A stretch of 64,000 bases of DNA. It comes from Hyphomicrobiales bacterium. Its GTDB lineage: Bacteria > Pseudomonadota > Alphaproteobacteria > Rhizobiales > Rhizobiaceae. A model generated the notes under the pieces. It was not told the origin of the DNA. It did no database searches and worked only from the letters and a program-made list of their open reading frames with translations. The translations under genes and the position numbers were made by a program. The DNA lies in contig UBJR01000012.1 in the NCBI GenBank assembly GCA_900465675.1, positions 62,001 to 126,000 of the forward strand. Reading direction: 5' to 3'. Numbering within the stretch: position 1 is the stretch's first letter; the number at the start of each line of letters is the position of its first letter. Of the stretch, positions 1 through 8,290 are shown in pieces.

Positions 1-101
1 TCGGCGGCTGGAAGCAATCCGGCCTCGGCCGCGAAGGTTCGCGCCACGGCATCGAGGCCTTCACCGAGCTCAAATATCTCTGCATCGACACCGCCGCCTG
101 A
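1..101 (+). CDS. C-terminal end of an aldehyde dehydrogenase, probably succinate-semialdehyde dehydrogenase (partial)
   Basis: The frame that opens at base 3 encodes GGWKQSGLGREGSRHGIEAF and ends YLCIDTAA before TGA at 99-101. This is the standard C-terminal segment of NAD(P)-aldehyde dehydrogenases. The short glycine-rich GLGREGSRHGIEAF stretch and the end at LKYLCID are typical of GabD-type succinate-semialdehyde dehydrogenases. The aminotransferase gene starts 37 bases later on the same strand, so the two could form a GABA or omega-amino-acid route (transaminase then semialdehyde dehydrogenase). Only about 33 residues are present, so the substrate assignment rests on context. Confidence 0.75.
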   Translation, partial: GGWKQSGLGREGSRHGIEAFTELKYLCIDTAA

Positions 102-138
102 CGCGGCACTCACACTCACCACATCAAGGACATCTGCC

Positions 139-1518
139 ATGCTCGACAGAAGCAACGAACTCAACGCCTGGGACCGCGACCACTTCTTCCATCCCTCGAC
201 GCACATGGGCATGCATGCCCGCGGCGAAACGCCGACCCGCGTCATCTCGTCGGGCGAAGGCGCATACATCACCGACACCAACGGCCGCACCAGCCTGGAT
301 GCCTTTGCCGGTCTCTACTGCGTCAATGTCGGCTACGGTCGGCAGAAGATCGCCGACGCGATCGCCAATCAGGCGAAGAACCTCGCCTACTACCATTCTT
401 ATGTCGGTCACGGCACGGAAGCCTCCATCACGCTGTCGAAGATGATCATCGACCGGGCACCCGAAGGCATGAGCCGCGTCTATTTCGGCCTGTCCGGCTC
501 GGATGCGAACGAGACCAACATCAAGCTGATCTGGTACTACAACAACATTCTCGGCCGCCCGGAAAAGAAGAAGATCATCTCGCGCTGGCGCGGCTATCAC
601 GGCTCCGGTGTCATGACCGGCTCGCTGACCGGGCTTGAGCTCTTCCACAAGGCCTTCGACCTGCCGCGAGCGCCCGTCCTCCACACCGAGGCACCGTACT
701 ATTTCCGCCGCCCGGACCGCTCGATGGACGAGGAGCAGTTCTCGCAATATTGCGCCGACAAGCTGGAGGAGATGATTCTCGCCGAAGGCCCGGATACGGT
801 TGCAGCCTTCATCGGCGAGCCGATCCTCGGGACCGGTGGCATCGTGCCGCCGCCGAAGGGATACTGGCAGAAGATTCAAGCCGTGCTCGACAAGTATGAC
901 GTCATGCTTGTCGCCGACGAAGTGGTCACCGGCTTCGGCCGCCTCGGCACCATGTTCGGCTCCGATCACTACGGCATGAAGCCGGGTCTCATCACCATCG
1001 CCAAGGGCCTGACCTCGGCCTACGCGCCGCTCTCCGGCACCATCGTCTCCGACAAAGTCTGGCAGGTGCTGGTTCAGGGGTCGGATCAAATGGGCGCGAT
1101 AGGTCATGGCTGGACCTATGCGGCGCACCCCATTTGCGCGGCAGCCGGCATTGCCAATCTCGAACTGATCGACGAGCTGGATCTCGTCAAGAATGCCGGC
1201 GAGACCGGCGCCTATTTCCGCAGCGAGCTTGCCAAGGCTGTCGGCTCCCACAAGCATGTCGGCGAAGTGCGCGGCGACGGCCTCATGGCGGCGATCGAAT
1301 TTGTCGAGGACAAGGACGACCGCAAATTCTTCGACGTTTCCCGCAAGATCGGCCCGCAGATCTCTGCTGCCCTTCTCGAGCGCGGCGTCATCGGCCGGGC
1401 CATGCCGCAGGGTGATATCCTCGGCTTTGCGCCGCCGCTCTGCCTCACCCGCGAAGAGGCCGATATCGTTGTCAAGGCGGCCGCCGGCGCCATCGATACG
1501 GTGTTCAAGTCGGTTTGA
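139..1518 (+). CDS. Class III omega-aminotransferase (aspartate aminotransferase family protein)
   Basis: This 459-residue protein is a PLP-dependent fold-type I class III transaminase, a family that moves the terminal amino group of GABA, beta-alanine or polyamines to pyruvate or 2-oxoglutarate. Visible features are the aromatic N-terminal motif (FAGLYCVNVGYG), the PLP phosphate region SGSDANETNIK, the DEVVTGFGR motif containing the cofactor-ring aspartate, and the Schiff-base lysine in TIAKGLTSAYAP (K289). Length fits the omega-amino acid:pyruvate group. It starts at ATG 139, shortly after a semialdehyde dehydrogenase, which suggests a paired GABA-type degradation unit. The exact amine donor cannot be told from sequence alone. 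Confidence 0.9.
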   Translation: MLDRSNELNAWDRDHFFHPSTHMGMHARGETPTRVISSGEGAYITDTNGRTSLDAFAGLYCVNVGYGRQKIADAIANQAKNLAYYHSYVGHGTEASITLSKMIIDRAPEGMSRVYFGLSGSDANETNIKLIWYYNNILGRPEKKKIISRWRGYHGSGVMTGSLTGLELFHKAFDLPRAPVLHTEAPYYFRRPDRSMDEEQFSQYCADKLEEMILAEGPDTVAAFIGEPILGTGGIVPPPKGYWQKIQAVLDKYDVMLVADEVVTGFGRLGTMFGSDHYGMKPGLITIAKGLTSAYAPLSGTIVSDKVWQVLVQGSDQMGAIGHGWTYAAHPICAAAGIANLELIDELDLVKNAGETGAYFRSELAKAVGSHKHVGEVRGDGLMAAIEFVEDKDDRKFFDVSRKIGPQISAALLERGVIGRAMPQGDILGFAPPLCLTREEADIVVKAAAGAIDTVFKSV

Positions 1519-1525
1519 TGGATCA

Positions 1526-1549
1526 GGGAGCCCGCAATAGCGGGCTCCC
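1526..1549 (+). terminator. Stem-loop after the aminotransferase gene
   Basis: GGGAGCCCG at 1526-1534 pairs perfectly with CGGGCTCCC at 1541-1549 around a 6-base loop, beginning 7 bases after the aminotransferase stop. There is no T-run behind it, so it may be a transcript-stabilising or weak termination hairpin and not a full intrinsic terminator. Confidence 0.45.
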
Positions 1550-1612
1550 CTCCACCGGTTGCGGAACCAATTGTTTGCTCGCCAGTTTGCCTTGTGCAGA
1601 AGGAGCAAAACC

Positions 1613-1810
1613 ATGCTGACACTTGAAGACGCACTGATGGTCTCCGCCGAGCGCGTCGCTCATTGCCGTGGAGAGGTCGAACTCGACATCGTCGATATCA
1701 TCGACAGGTTCGAGGCAGTCGGCTTTTCCCGCAAGGAAGTGCTGGTGGCGCTCAGCGAAATTCTGACGGAGCAATTCGCCGGTCTGCCGGATCTGCCGCG
1801 TTTCCATTAA
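1613..1810 (+). CDS. Small acidic hypothetical protein, 65 aa
   Basis: The ATG at 1613 follows a good ribosome site (AGAAGGAGC, about 6 bases upstream), and is preferred over the longer open frame from 1559. The product is acidic, predicted mostly helical and soluble, with no signal peptide or membrane segment: it starts MLTLEDALMVSAERVAHCRG and ends LTEQFAGLPDLPRFH. I do not recognise a family. It lies between the aminotransferase and the hydrolase, 40 bases before the latter, and may be co-transcribed with it. The coding call rests on the ribosome site and on the balanced amino-acid composition. Confidence 0.6.
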   Translation: MLTLEDALMVSAERVAHCRGEVELDIVDIIDRFEAVGFSRKEVLVALSEILTEQFAGLPDLPRFH

Positions 1811-1850
1811 GGCGCTGGCGGCAACCGCGGTCAGCCTGTAGAAAGCAGCG

Positions 1851-2489
1851 ATGGACAGCCGCTTCCTGATAACAGGCGCCGATGACGCCGGAACCACTAT
1901 TCTTCTCGCCCATGGCGCGGGCGCCCCAATGGATTCCAAATCGATGAATGCTGTATCTGCAGCACTCGCCGACGCGGGTTTCCGCGTCGCCCGGTTCGAA
2001 TTCGGCTATATGTCTGCCCGCCGGACATCCGGCCAGCGCCGCCCTCCACCGAAGGCCGAGACGCTGCAGTCGGAATATCGTGACGCCGTCGAGGCTCTCA
2101 ATTGCCAAGGCAGGCTGATCATCGGCGGCAAGTCGATGGGCGGGCGGGTCGCCAGCATGGTGGCCGATGACCTTTTCGCGGCCGGTCAGATCGCCGGGCT
2201 TCTCTGCCTCGGCTATCCCTTCCATCCGCCGGAGAAACCAGCGCAGCTGCGCACCGCCCATCTGGAAGGATTACGCACGCCAACCTTGATCGTGCAGGGT
2301 ACGCGCGACGAATTCGGCACCCGGCCCGAGGTCGAGGGCTATAGGCTTTCGGCAGCGATCCGGATCCTGTGGCTGGAAGACGGCGACCATGACCTGGTCC
2401 CGCGCAAGAAGCTTTCCGGCTTCTCGGCGTCCGACCATCTGAAGACAACAGGCACAAAAGTCGCAGCCTGGGCTGCAACGCTGACATAG
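1851..2489 (+). CDS. Alpha/beta-hydrolase of the KANL3/Tex30-like type
   Basis: The 212-residue protein has the compact alpha/beta-hydrolase pattern: an oxyanion-region strand-turn LLAHGAGAPMDS near residues 19-30, a nucleophile elbow GGKSMGGR near residues 93-100 (serine in G-K-S-M-G), an acid in VQGTRDEFG, and a C-terminal histidine in LEDGDHDL. This arrangement matches the bacterial relatives of the KANL3/Tex30 family of predicted hydrolases. The natural substrate is unknown. No signal peptide is present, so it should act in the cytoplasm. It ends just before an intrinsic terminator at 2502-2535. Confidence 0.8.
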   Translation: MDSRFLITGADDAGTTILLAHGAGAPMDSKSMNAVSAALADAGFRVARFEFGYMSARRTSGQRRPPPKAETLQSEYRDAVEALNCQGRLIIGGKSMGGRVASMVADDLFAAGQIAGLLCLGYPFHPPEKPAQLRTAHLEGLRTPTLIVQGTRDEFGTRPEVEGYRLSAAIRILWLEDGDHDLVPRKKLSGFSASDHLKTTGTKVAAWAATLT

Positions 2490-2501
2490 AGCCGAAAAAG
2501 A

Positions 2502-2535
2502 AAAAGGTGCTCTACCCTTTCGGGGAGCACCTTTT
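2502..2535 (+). terminator. Intrinsic terminator after the hydrolase gene
   Basis: AAAAGGTGCTC (2502-2512) pairs with GAGCACCTTTT (2525-2535) around a 12-base loop. The A-run and T-run flank a GC-rich core, so the hairpin can work on either strand. Confidence 0.85.
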
Positions 2536-2915
2536 CTTTATTGCCCGGACGGCAAACGCTTGGCTGACCAGAGGTCGGCTTCGCAGGCCATCGATACGGG
2601 TGGTGAGCGCTAAATAGCTTCACGCCCCCGCGATTTCAAGGGTTCGATGGGCATTTTCTGCAATTTATTGATCGGCGTCCCCACGACGCTTAAAGGACAC
2701 CCGCCTCCCATCAGGGCTGGGAGGCGGGCGTACTAGAAAGCCGGTACGCAATACTTGAACCGGCTCGTGTGGCCACGGCCGGAGAATGCCTTGAAATGGG
2801 GCGTATTCAAGTGAATGCTGATGTGGTGGTTACGGGGTAAGCTTAACGAGGCCGGGGAGAAGCCTTCGCCAAGCGCCTTATGAGATTTGGCGCGATATGA
2901 CATGGTCTGTCTGAC
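2536..2915. other. Intergenic region with two stem-loops, no convincing gene
   Basis: No convincing protein-coding frame is visible. Two perfect hairpins occur close together: an 11-bp stem at 2700-2728 (CCCGCCTCCCA pairing with TGGGAGGCGGG, 7-base loop) and a 6-bp stem at 2740-2764 (GCCGGT with ACCGGC). Neither has a T-run, so they are not simple terminators. The loop-rich layout could be a small non-coding RNA, but I cannot place a promoter or 3' end. Confidence 0.4.
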
Positions 2916-3005
2916 TCACGCGGCGTAAGTCAAAACGGCGGCAGCTATAACGATCATTGTTACGCTGACCAGACCTATCAGACCGTAATTTGGTGCAGCG
3001 TTCAT
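2916..3005 (-). CDS. 29-residue single-helix membrane microprotein
   Basis: On the minus strand a perfect AGGAGGG ribosome site (3011-3017) stands 5 bases before ATG at 3005. The frame reads MNAAPNYGLIGLVSVTMIVI then AAAVLTYAA and stops with TGA at 2916-2918. Residues 8-26 form one uninterrupted hydrophobic stretch long enough to cross the membrane, with a short polar N-terminus and almost no C-terminal tail. The gene is isolated: the next minus-strand gene ends at 3156. Short hydrophobic proteins of this kind often act as membrane-anchored regulators, but nothing here gives a function. Confidence comes from the ribosome site plus the composition. Confidence 0.55.
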   Translation of the reverse strand: MNAAPNYGLIGLVSVTMIVIAAAVLTYAA

Positions 3006-3155
3006 GCTGTCCCTCCTGTTTGATAGTGGGACAGATTTTCCTATAAGGTGTGCCACTTGGTAAAGAACGCAAAACGAGCATCATATTTCATGGTATAGGC
3101 GCCGTTAACGGCTGTATTCAGCCAGTTTTTCCGCCTGTTCGACGCCCATTTTGCA

Positions 3156-5207
3156 TCAGATGTCGAGTAGCAGATCGCCACCTTCTGCAGGCACCGAACA
3201 GCAGATCAACGCCTCGCCGCCTTCGACTGGATAGCTGGGCTCCGAGATGTAGCTGACAGCGCCTTTGACGATGCGCGTTCTGCAGTCGCCGCAGTTCCCG
3301 GCACGGCAGCCATATGCCGGGGAAAGCCCGCGTGCTTCGGCAAATTCAAGCAGTGAACCATCCCCCGGCTTCCATCGCGCTTCCTTGGCAGACTGCGTGA
3401 AGATTACCTTCGCAGGCGTTGTCGCAGCAGGAACCGACGGCGGTGTGTTGGGTTGTCCTGCCAAGGTATCGCGCTTCAGGGCCGAGGGACCGAAGGCTTC
3501 GGCATGGATGCGCTCTTCCGCGATGTTCAATCCACGCAAACCATCATGAATCGATTGCATGAAGGCGCCGGGGCCGCAGAGATAGAAGTCATAGTCGCCG
3601 AATGGCAGATGCGCCTTCAGGAGATTCATGTCGATGCGGCCCGCCGCATCGTAATTTCCCGCATCTTCGGCAGCCGGGGAACTCAGCACTCGGATATCGT
3701 GGACCGAGCCATTTGCGCGCTCGACCAGCCCGGCAATTTCCTGATCGAAGGCGCGCTCGCCCACTGTGCGTGACGACCGGAACAGCCAGATCGGCCGGCG
3801 GTGACGTGTGCGGTCGCCTTCATGAACCACATGGCGTAGCATCGATAGCATGGGCGTGATGCCGATGCCGGCGGCCAGCAGAACCGCGGGCCGCTTGCGC
3901 TCCATCGCCTCGATGGTGAAGGCACCGCCAGGCGCACGTGCCTCGATCTCGTCGCCAGGCTGCATCCGGTGCAGCAGGTTCGATGCCTTGCCCTCCCGCT
4001 TGACGCTCAGCCGGTAGTGGCCGTCCGATGGCGCGCTCGATATCGTATAGCTCCGGCGGATATGCTGATCGCCGTCGGCGATGCGGATCGGCAGGTGCTG
4101 ACCCGCAAGATGCGGGATGAGCGCCTCGCCATCGACGGGTGCCAGTGTCAGCGAACGGATCGTCTCGCTCTCATCGACAGCCTTCTCGATGCGGAAACGC
4201 CGCCAGTTGTTGGCCCTTTCGGCGGCCTGCAGGCGGCGCTCCGCCTGCGCCCAGCTGCCGGTCATCAGGCTGCTCGGAGAGAAGCCGTTTTCGGCAAAGG
4301 TCCAGCGCAGCGGCAAGGCCTCCGGCCGCAGCACGATCTTCTCCGGTGTGAAGCGCCAGAGGCGCTCGGCACCATCGAACGCTGCGATCTCCGGCGAATC
4401 CAGGACGACCTCGACCGCTCCCGTCAACTGCAGCAGGCCGCCGCTTTCGTGATCGACGAACACCAGCCCTGCACGCGGGTTGATCATGAAATTGCCAAGT
4501 GTGCTGAAGAACAGGTTGCCGTTGAAATCCGGCACGGTCAGGCTGCCATCGGCATTGATGCGAACGAAGCTCGGCTTGCCGCCGCGGTGGGAAACGTCCA
4601 CTTCCCGGCCCGCACCGCGATCGGCATAAGAGGCGACGAAGAACGTATCGGCTTCCTCGATGATCTTCCGTGCCTCGCCTTCCAGCCGGTCCGAGACGAT
4701 TGCCGCGGGAGTGGAGCTTGCAGCCGGATCACGGATGAACGCAAACTGGCGGTTCTGGATATAGCGCGGGCAGTTGCCGAAGCTCTGGCCGACGGTGACG
4801 GAAAAGCGGTCATCTGCGCTGCGGCTGACCGTGCCGTTCAGCCGGTTTCTGCGGCGGGTGATCAGATCGACACCAACCATACCGATCGGATCGCCGTCCT
4901 CCATGCCGCGCTCGGCCGGATCACTACGATCACGCGCCGCCTCGACATCGAGCGTCAGCGGGTCCGGAGAATGCAGGAAACCGGGCTGCCCGGCGCGGAT
5001 CGTCGCCCAAGGGGCGCCATCCGGATCGACCGCGCCGATGACGATGAACGGCAGCAGCGGGTAGAACTCGCGATGCTGGTCGAGCAGATAGGTGCGCAGC
5101 ACCTTGCGGCCGACAGGATCCATCTGCTCGGCCATCCCGACGCTGCGCTGCAGTTCGAGTTCGCCTTCGTGCCAGGGCGAAGCTGGTATTTCGGCACTAT
5201 CAAGCAT
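3156..5207 (-). CDS. Three-module oxidoreductase: PNPOx-like flavin domain, ferredoxin-NADP reductase module, 2Fe-2S ferredoxin
   Basis: The 683-residue product joins three redox modules. Residues about 1-330 resemble pyridoxamine-5'-phosphate-oxidase-like split-barrel flavoproteins (GAVDPDGAPWATI, GNCPRYIQNRQ, LFFSTLGNFMINPRAGLVFVD). Next comes a ferredoxin-reductase unit with the FAD motif RRSYTISSAP, the nucleotide-binding start LLAAGIGITPMLSML and YLCGPGAFMQ. The C-terminus is a plant-type 2Fe-2S ferredoxin with YGCRAGNCGDCRTRI and a distal ICC cysteine. Electrons would run from NAD(P)H through FAD to the iron-sulfur cluster, perhaps to a partner or to the N-terminal flavin. I chose ATG 5207 because GGAGG lies 5 bases upstream. 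It follows a glutathione S-transferase gene by 50 bases on the same strand. The substrate is unknown. Confidence 0.85.
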   Translation of the reverse strand: MLDSAEIPASPWHEGELELQRSVGMAEQMDPVGRKVLRTYLLDQHREFYPLLPFIVIGAVDPDGAPWATIRAGQPGFLHSPDPLTLDVEAARDRSDPAERGMEDGDPIGMVGVDLITRRRNRLNGTVSRSADDRFSVTVGQSFGNCPRYIQNRQFAFIRDPAASSTPAAIVSDRLEGEARKIIEEADTFFVASYADRGAGREVDVSHRGGKPSFVRINADGSLTVPDFNGNLFFSTLGNFMINPRAGLVFVDHESGGLLQLTGAVEVVLDSPEIAAFDGAERLWRFTPEKIVLRPEALPLRWTFAENGFSPSSLMTGSWAQAERRLQAAERANNWRRFRIEKAVDESETIRSLTLAPVDGEALIPHLAGQHLPIRIADGDQHIRRSYTISSAPSDGHYRLSVKREGKASNLLHRMQPGDEIEARAPGGAFTIEAMERKRPAVLLAAGIGITPMLSMLRHVVHEGDRTRHRRPIWLFRSSRTVGERAFDQEIAGLVERANGSVHDIRVLSSPAAEDAGNYDAAGRIDMNLLKAHLPFGDYDFYLCGPGAFMQSIHDGLRGLNIAEERIHAEAFGPSALKRDTLAGQPNTPPSVPAATTPAKVIFTQSAKEARWKPGDGSLLEFAEARGLSPAYGCRAGNCGDCRTRIVKGAVSYISEPSYPVEGGEALICCSVPAEGGDLLLDI

Positions 5208-5257
5208 GGGAGCCTCCAATGGAGAAGCGGCCGGATGTCTCCGGCCGCGGTTTGCCG

Positions 5258-5869
5258 CTAGGCGGCAAGGCCAGCCGCTGTCTTCTGGAACGGCACGAAG
5301 CCCGGAAGCGCCTCGATCCGGGCCAGCCAGTGGCGAACCTCGGGATAGGCCGCGAGGTCGACGTTCCCCTCAGGTGCGTTGACGATGTAGCTGTAGAGCG
5401 AGACGTCGGCGATCGTCGGCCGGTCGCCGATGATGAAACGATGCGTCTCAAGCTCGGCATTGATCAGCGTCAGAATGCGGTGGGCGCGGGCAATCACTTC
5501 CTCGGCGCGGAAATTGGCACCGAAGACGGTGATCAGGCGCGCCGCTGCTGGGCCGTAGGCGATTTCGCCTGCAGCCACCGAAAGCCACTTCTGCACCTTC
5601 GCCGCCGTTGCAGCATCATCCGGCAGCCAATCCTTGCGGCCAAGTTTCGTGGCGACATAAACGAGGATGGCGTTGGAATCGCTGACCGCCACGTCGCCAT
5701 CTTCCAGAACCGGCACCTGGCCGAACGGATTGAGCTTTAGATAGTCAGGCGACTTATGTGCGCCGCCGGGGATATCGACTTCGACAAGCTCAGCCTTGAC
5801 GCCGAGGAGCGAGAGAAACAGGACGGCGCGGTGCGCGTGGCCGGAAAGCGGGAAGTGGTGGAGTTTCAT
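5258..5869 (-). CDS. Glutathione S-transferase family protein
   Basis: The 203-residue protein has the thioredoxin-like N-terminal half (MKLHHFPLSGHAHRAVLFLS) with the conserved cis-proline and glutathione-contact motif NPFGQVPVLEDGDVAVSDSN, followed by an all-helical C-terminal half. Length is normal for the family. It conjugates or reduces electrophiles with glutathione in the cytoplasm. The gene is first in a minus-strand pair with the flavin/iron-sulfur oxidoreductase and is divergent from a LysR-type regulator gene, which is its likely controller. Confidence 0.88.
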   Translation of the reverse strand: MKLHHFPLSGHAHRAVLFLSLLGVKAELVEVDIPGGAHKSPDYLKLNPFGQVPVLEDGDVAVSDSNAILVYVATKLGRKDWLPDDAATAAKVQKWLSVAAGEIAYGPAAARLITVFGANFRAEEVIARAHRILTLINAELETHRFIIGDRPTIADVSLYSYIVNAPEGNVDLAAYPEVRHWLARIEALPGFVPFQKTAAGLAA

Positions 5870-5951
5870 TGGGGTGCCTTTCGCAGCGGGTTGAAATCCG
5901 TTGGTCCGAAGACCTGCGAAGAAACCTAGTGATTTCCGCTTTTCTGTAGTA

Positions 5952-5973
5952 GATAGCGATCTTGATAGTTATC
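5952..5973. promoter_or_regulatory. Candidate LysR-type operator in the divergent promoter
   Basis: GATAGC (5952-5957) and GTTATC (5968-5973) form an imperfect inverted repeat with a 10-base spacer, 23 bases before the lysR-type start and in the gap shared with the glutathione S-transferase gene. Such interrupted dyads are the usual form of LysR regulator sites. The match is short, so this is tentative. Confidence 0.4.
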
Positions 5974-5995
5974 CTCTCGTTTTTCGGAAGGTCAG

Positions 5996-6886
5996 ATGGA
6001 TCGTCTTGATGCGATGAGCGTGCTTTTGGTGGTCGAGAATGGCAGCCTGTCGGCGGCCTCGCGCGCCCTGCACTCGCCTCTACCGACTGTCAGCCGCAAG
6101 ATATCGGAGCTGGAGGCCCATCTCGGCATCCGGCTGATCAGGCGCACCAACCGCCGCATTTCGCTGACCGAAGCAGGCGAAGGCTATGTCAGTGCGGCGC
6201 GCGAAATCCTCGGACGCGTCGAGGAGGCGGAACGGCGAGCCACCGGCGAATATCTGGCGCCCAAGGGCGACCTGACGATGACAGCGCCGATCGTATTCGG
6301 ACGGCTGCACGTCCTGCCTGTCATCACCGATTTCCTGAAAGCCTTCCCTGACATCAACATGCGGCTGGTGATGAGCGACCGGCCGGTCAGCCTGGCCGAC
6401 GAGCACATCGACGTGGCGCTGCGCATCCGCCACCTCTCGGAAAACAACCTGATTGCGACCCGGCTCGGCACCGTCAGGCGAACGGCCTATGCCAGCCCGG
6501 ATTATCTGCGGCGGCACGGCACGCCCCTTGATCCGCAGCAGCTTGCCGATCACGCCTGCATTTCCTTCGAAGGGGTCACACCGGCCCAGTTATGGGTCTT
6601 TCGCCAGGATGGTCAGGATGTCTCCACGCCGATCCATCCCCGGCTTTCCGTCAACACCGCCGAAGCTGCGGTCGATGCGGCGGTCTCCGGTCTCGGCATC
6701 ACCCGGACGCTCTCCTACCAGGCAAAACGCGCCGTCGAGGACGGGCTGCTGGTGCCGCTACTGGAAGAATTCGAACAGCCACCCTCCCCCGTCAGTCTCG
6801 TGCATCTGTCACAGGGCGTCCTGCCGCTGAAGCTCCGGGCCTTTCTCGACTTTGCCGCGCCGCGGCTTCGCGCTGTCTTGCGATAG
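5996..6886 (+). CDS. LysR-family transcriptional regulator
   Basis: The 296-residue protein has a winged helix-turn-helix at residues 1-60 (MDRLDAMSVLLVVENGSLSA, then LPTVSRKISELEAHLGIRLI) and a periplasmic-binding-protein-like effector domain from about residue 90. The layout matches the CrgA/AaeR-like subgroup of LysR proteins. It is transcribed away from the glutathione S-transferase/oxidoreductase pair, the classic arrangement for a LysR regulator and its target, with a candidate site at 5952-5973. The inducer is unknown. Confidence 0.92.
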   Translation: MDRLDAMSVLLVVENGSLSAASRALHSPLPTVSRKISELEAHLGIRLIRRTNRRISLTEAGEGYVSAAREILGRVEEAERRATGEYLAPKGDLTMTAPIVFGRLHVLPVITDFLKAFPDINMRLVMSDRPVSLADEHIDVALRIRHLSENNLIATRLGTVRRTAYASPDYLRRHGTPLDPQQLADHACISFEGVTPAQLWVFRQDGQDVSTPIHPRLSVNTAEAAVDAAVSGLGITRTLSYQAKRAVEDGLLVPLLEEFEQPPSPVSLVHLSQGVLPLKLRAFLDFAAPRLRAVLR

Positions 6887-6961
6887 GCGCCGAAACGCCG
6901 TTCACCTTGGCGCCGTCAGCGGCTATACCGGTCTTTTCGCCACGCCATACCGGATGATCCC

Positions 6962-8194
6962 ATGACCCCCACCGTTCTCGACCGCTTCCTGCGCTACGCC
7001 GTCATCGACACCCAGTCAGACCCGGCATCGAAAAGCCAGCCCTCGACCGAGAAGCAGAAGAATCTCGGCCGGGTCCTCGTTGAAGAGCTGCTGGAGATCG
7101 GCCTTGCCGACGCGCATCTCGACGAGCACGGCTATGTCTACACGACCATTCCCGCAAACACCGCCAAGACCGTTCCGGTGATCTGCTTCTGCTCGCATAT
7201 GGACACCGCGCCCGACTTTACCGGGACGAACGTCAAGCCGCAGATCGTCAGGAATTACCAGGGCGGCGATATCAGGCTGACGGGCGATCCGCAGCAGGTG
7301 ATCCGTGTCGCGGATCATCCCGAGCTGAAGAACCAGATCGGCAACGACATCATCACCACCGACGGAACGACGCTGCTCGGCGCCGACGACAAGGCGGGGC
7401 TCGCCGAAATCATGACGGCGGCGAAATTCCTGATCGATAATCCCGATATCAAGCACGGGACGATCAAACTGCTGCTTACACCAGACGAGGAAATCGGCCG
7501 CGGCGTCGACAAGGCGGATCTCAAGAAGCTTGGCGCCGAGTTCGCCTACACGGTCGACGGCTCGACGGCCGGCGAAATCGAGGACGAGACCTTTTCCGCC
7601 GACGGCGTCGAGATCGTCATCCAGGGCCTCGCCATGCATCCGGGCTTTGCCAAGGGCAAGATGGAGAACGCCATCAAGATCGCCGGCGATATCATCGCCC
7701 GGCTGCCGAAAGAGATCGCGCCGGAAACGACCTCAGGGCGCGACGGCTTCATTCACCCGACCGGCGTCAGCGGTTCGATGGAGAAGGCCGAGCTCGGCTT
7801 CATCATCCGCGATTTCGTCGATGACGGCCTTGCCGCCAAGGAAGCCCTGCTCGAGGGGATCGTCAAGGATGTCATGAAAGCCTATCCCGGCTCCTCCTAC
7901 ACATTCAGCGTCAAGCACCAGTACCGTAACATGAAGGCCGTGCTCGACCGCAATCCGGAGATCGTCGACCACGCGATCGAGGCGATCAGGCGTGCAGGCA
8001 TGACCCCGCTGCGCGGCAGCATCCGTGGCGGGACGGACGGTTCGCGGCTTTCCTTCATGGGCCTGCCGACCGCCAACATCTTCGACGGCGGACATGCCTT
8101 CCACTCGCCGCTGGAGTGGGTGAGCCTGCAGGATATGGAAAAGGCCGTGGCGACGATCGTCGAAATCGCCAGGATCTGGGAGGAGCGGGCTTGA
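6962..8194 (+). CDS. pepT: Peptidase T (tripeptide aminopeptidase)
   Basis: The 410-residue protein is a M20B metallopeptidase that removes the N-terminal residue of tripeptides in the cytoplasm. The zinc-binding pattern is present in order: FCSHMDTAPD, the bridging aspartate in TTLLGADDKAG, the catalytic glutamates in LTPDEEIGRG, the dimer-domain histidine motif in LAMHPGFAKGKMENA, and the C-terminal IRGGTDGSRLSF segment. Length is that expected for PepT. It is a single gene between the LysR gene and the glycerol operon, with a hairpin behind it. Confidence 0.95.
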   Translation: MTPTVLDRFLRYAVIDTQSDPASKSQPSTEKQKNLGRVLVEELLEIGLADAHLDEHGYVYTTIPANTAKTVPVICFCSHMDTAPDFTGTNVKPQIVRNYQGGDIRLTGDPQQVIRVADHPELKNQIGNDIITTDGTTLLGADDKAGLAEIMTAAKFLIDNPDIKHGTIKLLLTPDEEIGRGVDKADLKKLGAEFAYTVDGSTAGEIEDETFSADGVEIVIQGLAMHPGFAKGKMENAIKIAGDIIARLPKEIAPETTSGRDGFIHPTGVSGSMEKAELGFIIRDFVDDGLAAKEALLEGIVKDVMKAYPGSSYTFSVKHQYRNMKAVLDRNPEIVDHAIEAIRRAGMTPLRGSIRGGTDGSRLSFMGLPTANIFDGGHAFHSPLEWVSLQDMEKAVATIVEIARIWEERA

Positions 8195-8234
8195 GCCACC
8201 GCATGCGGCGGCAAAGCGAAAGTGCGGTTTTCAG

Positions 8235-8256
8235 TCATTGCACAGCTGAGCAATGA
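8235..8256 (+). terminator. Stem-loop after pepT
   Basis: TCATTGC (8235-8241) pairs with GCAATGA (8250-8256) around an 8-base loop and is followed by TTTG. It separates pepT from the glpD promoter and is a plausible weak terminator. Confidence 0.45.
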
Positions 8257-8290
8257 TTTGCCTCTGATCTTCCGGTTTTAGATGCCCGAA

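Noticed and set aside
124..1614. Long open frame of 496 codons on the minus strand opposite the aminotransferase gene
   Set aside because: It mirrors a gene with clear PLP motifs, has no motif of its own, and long antisense frames are expected in GC-rich coding DNA.
3969..5261. 430-codon plus-strand frame opposite the three-module oxidoreductase
   Set aside because: The opposing frame has complete FAD and 2Fe-2S motifs; this one has none and no ribosome site.
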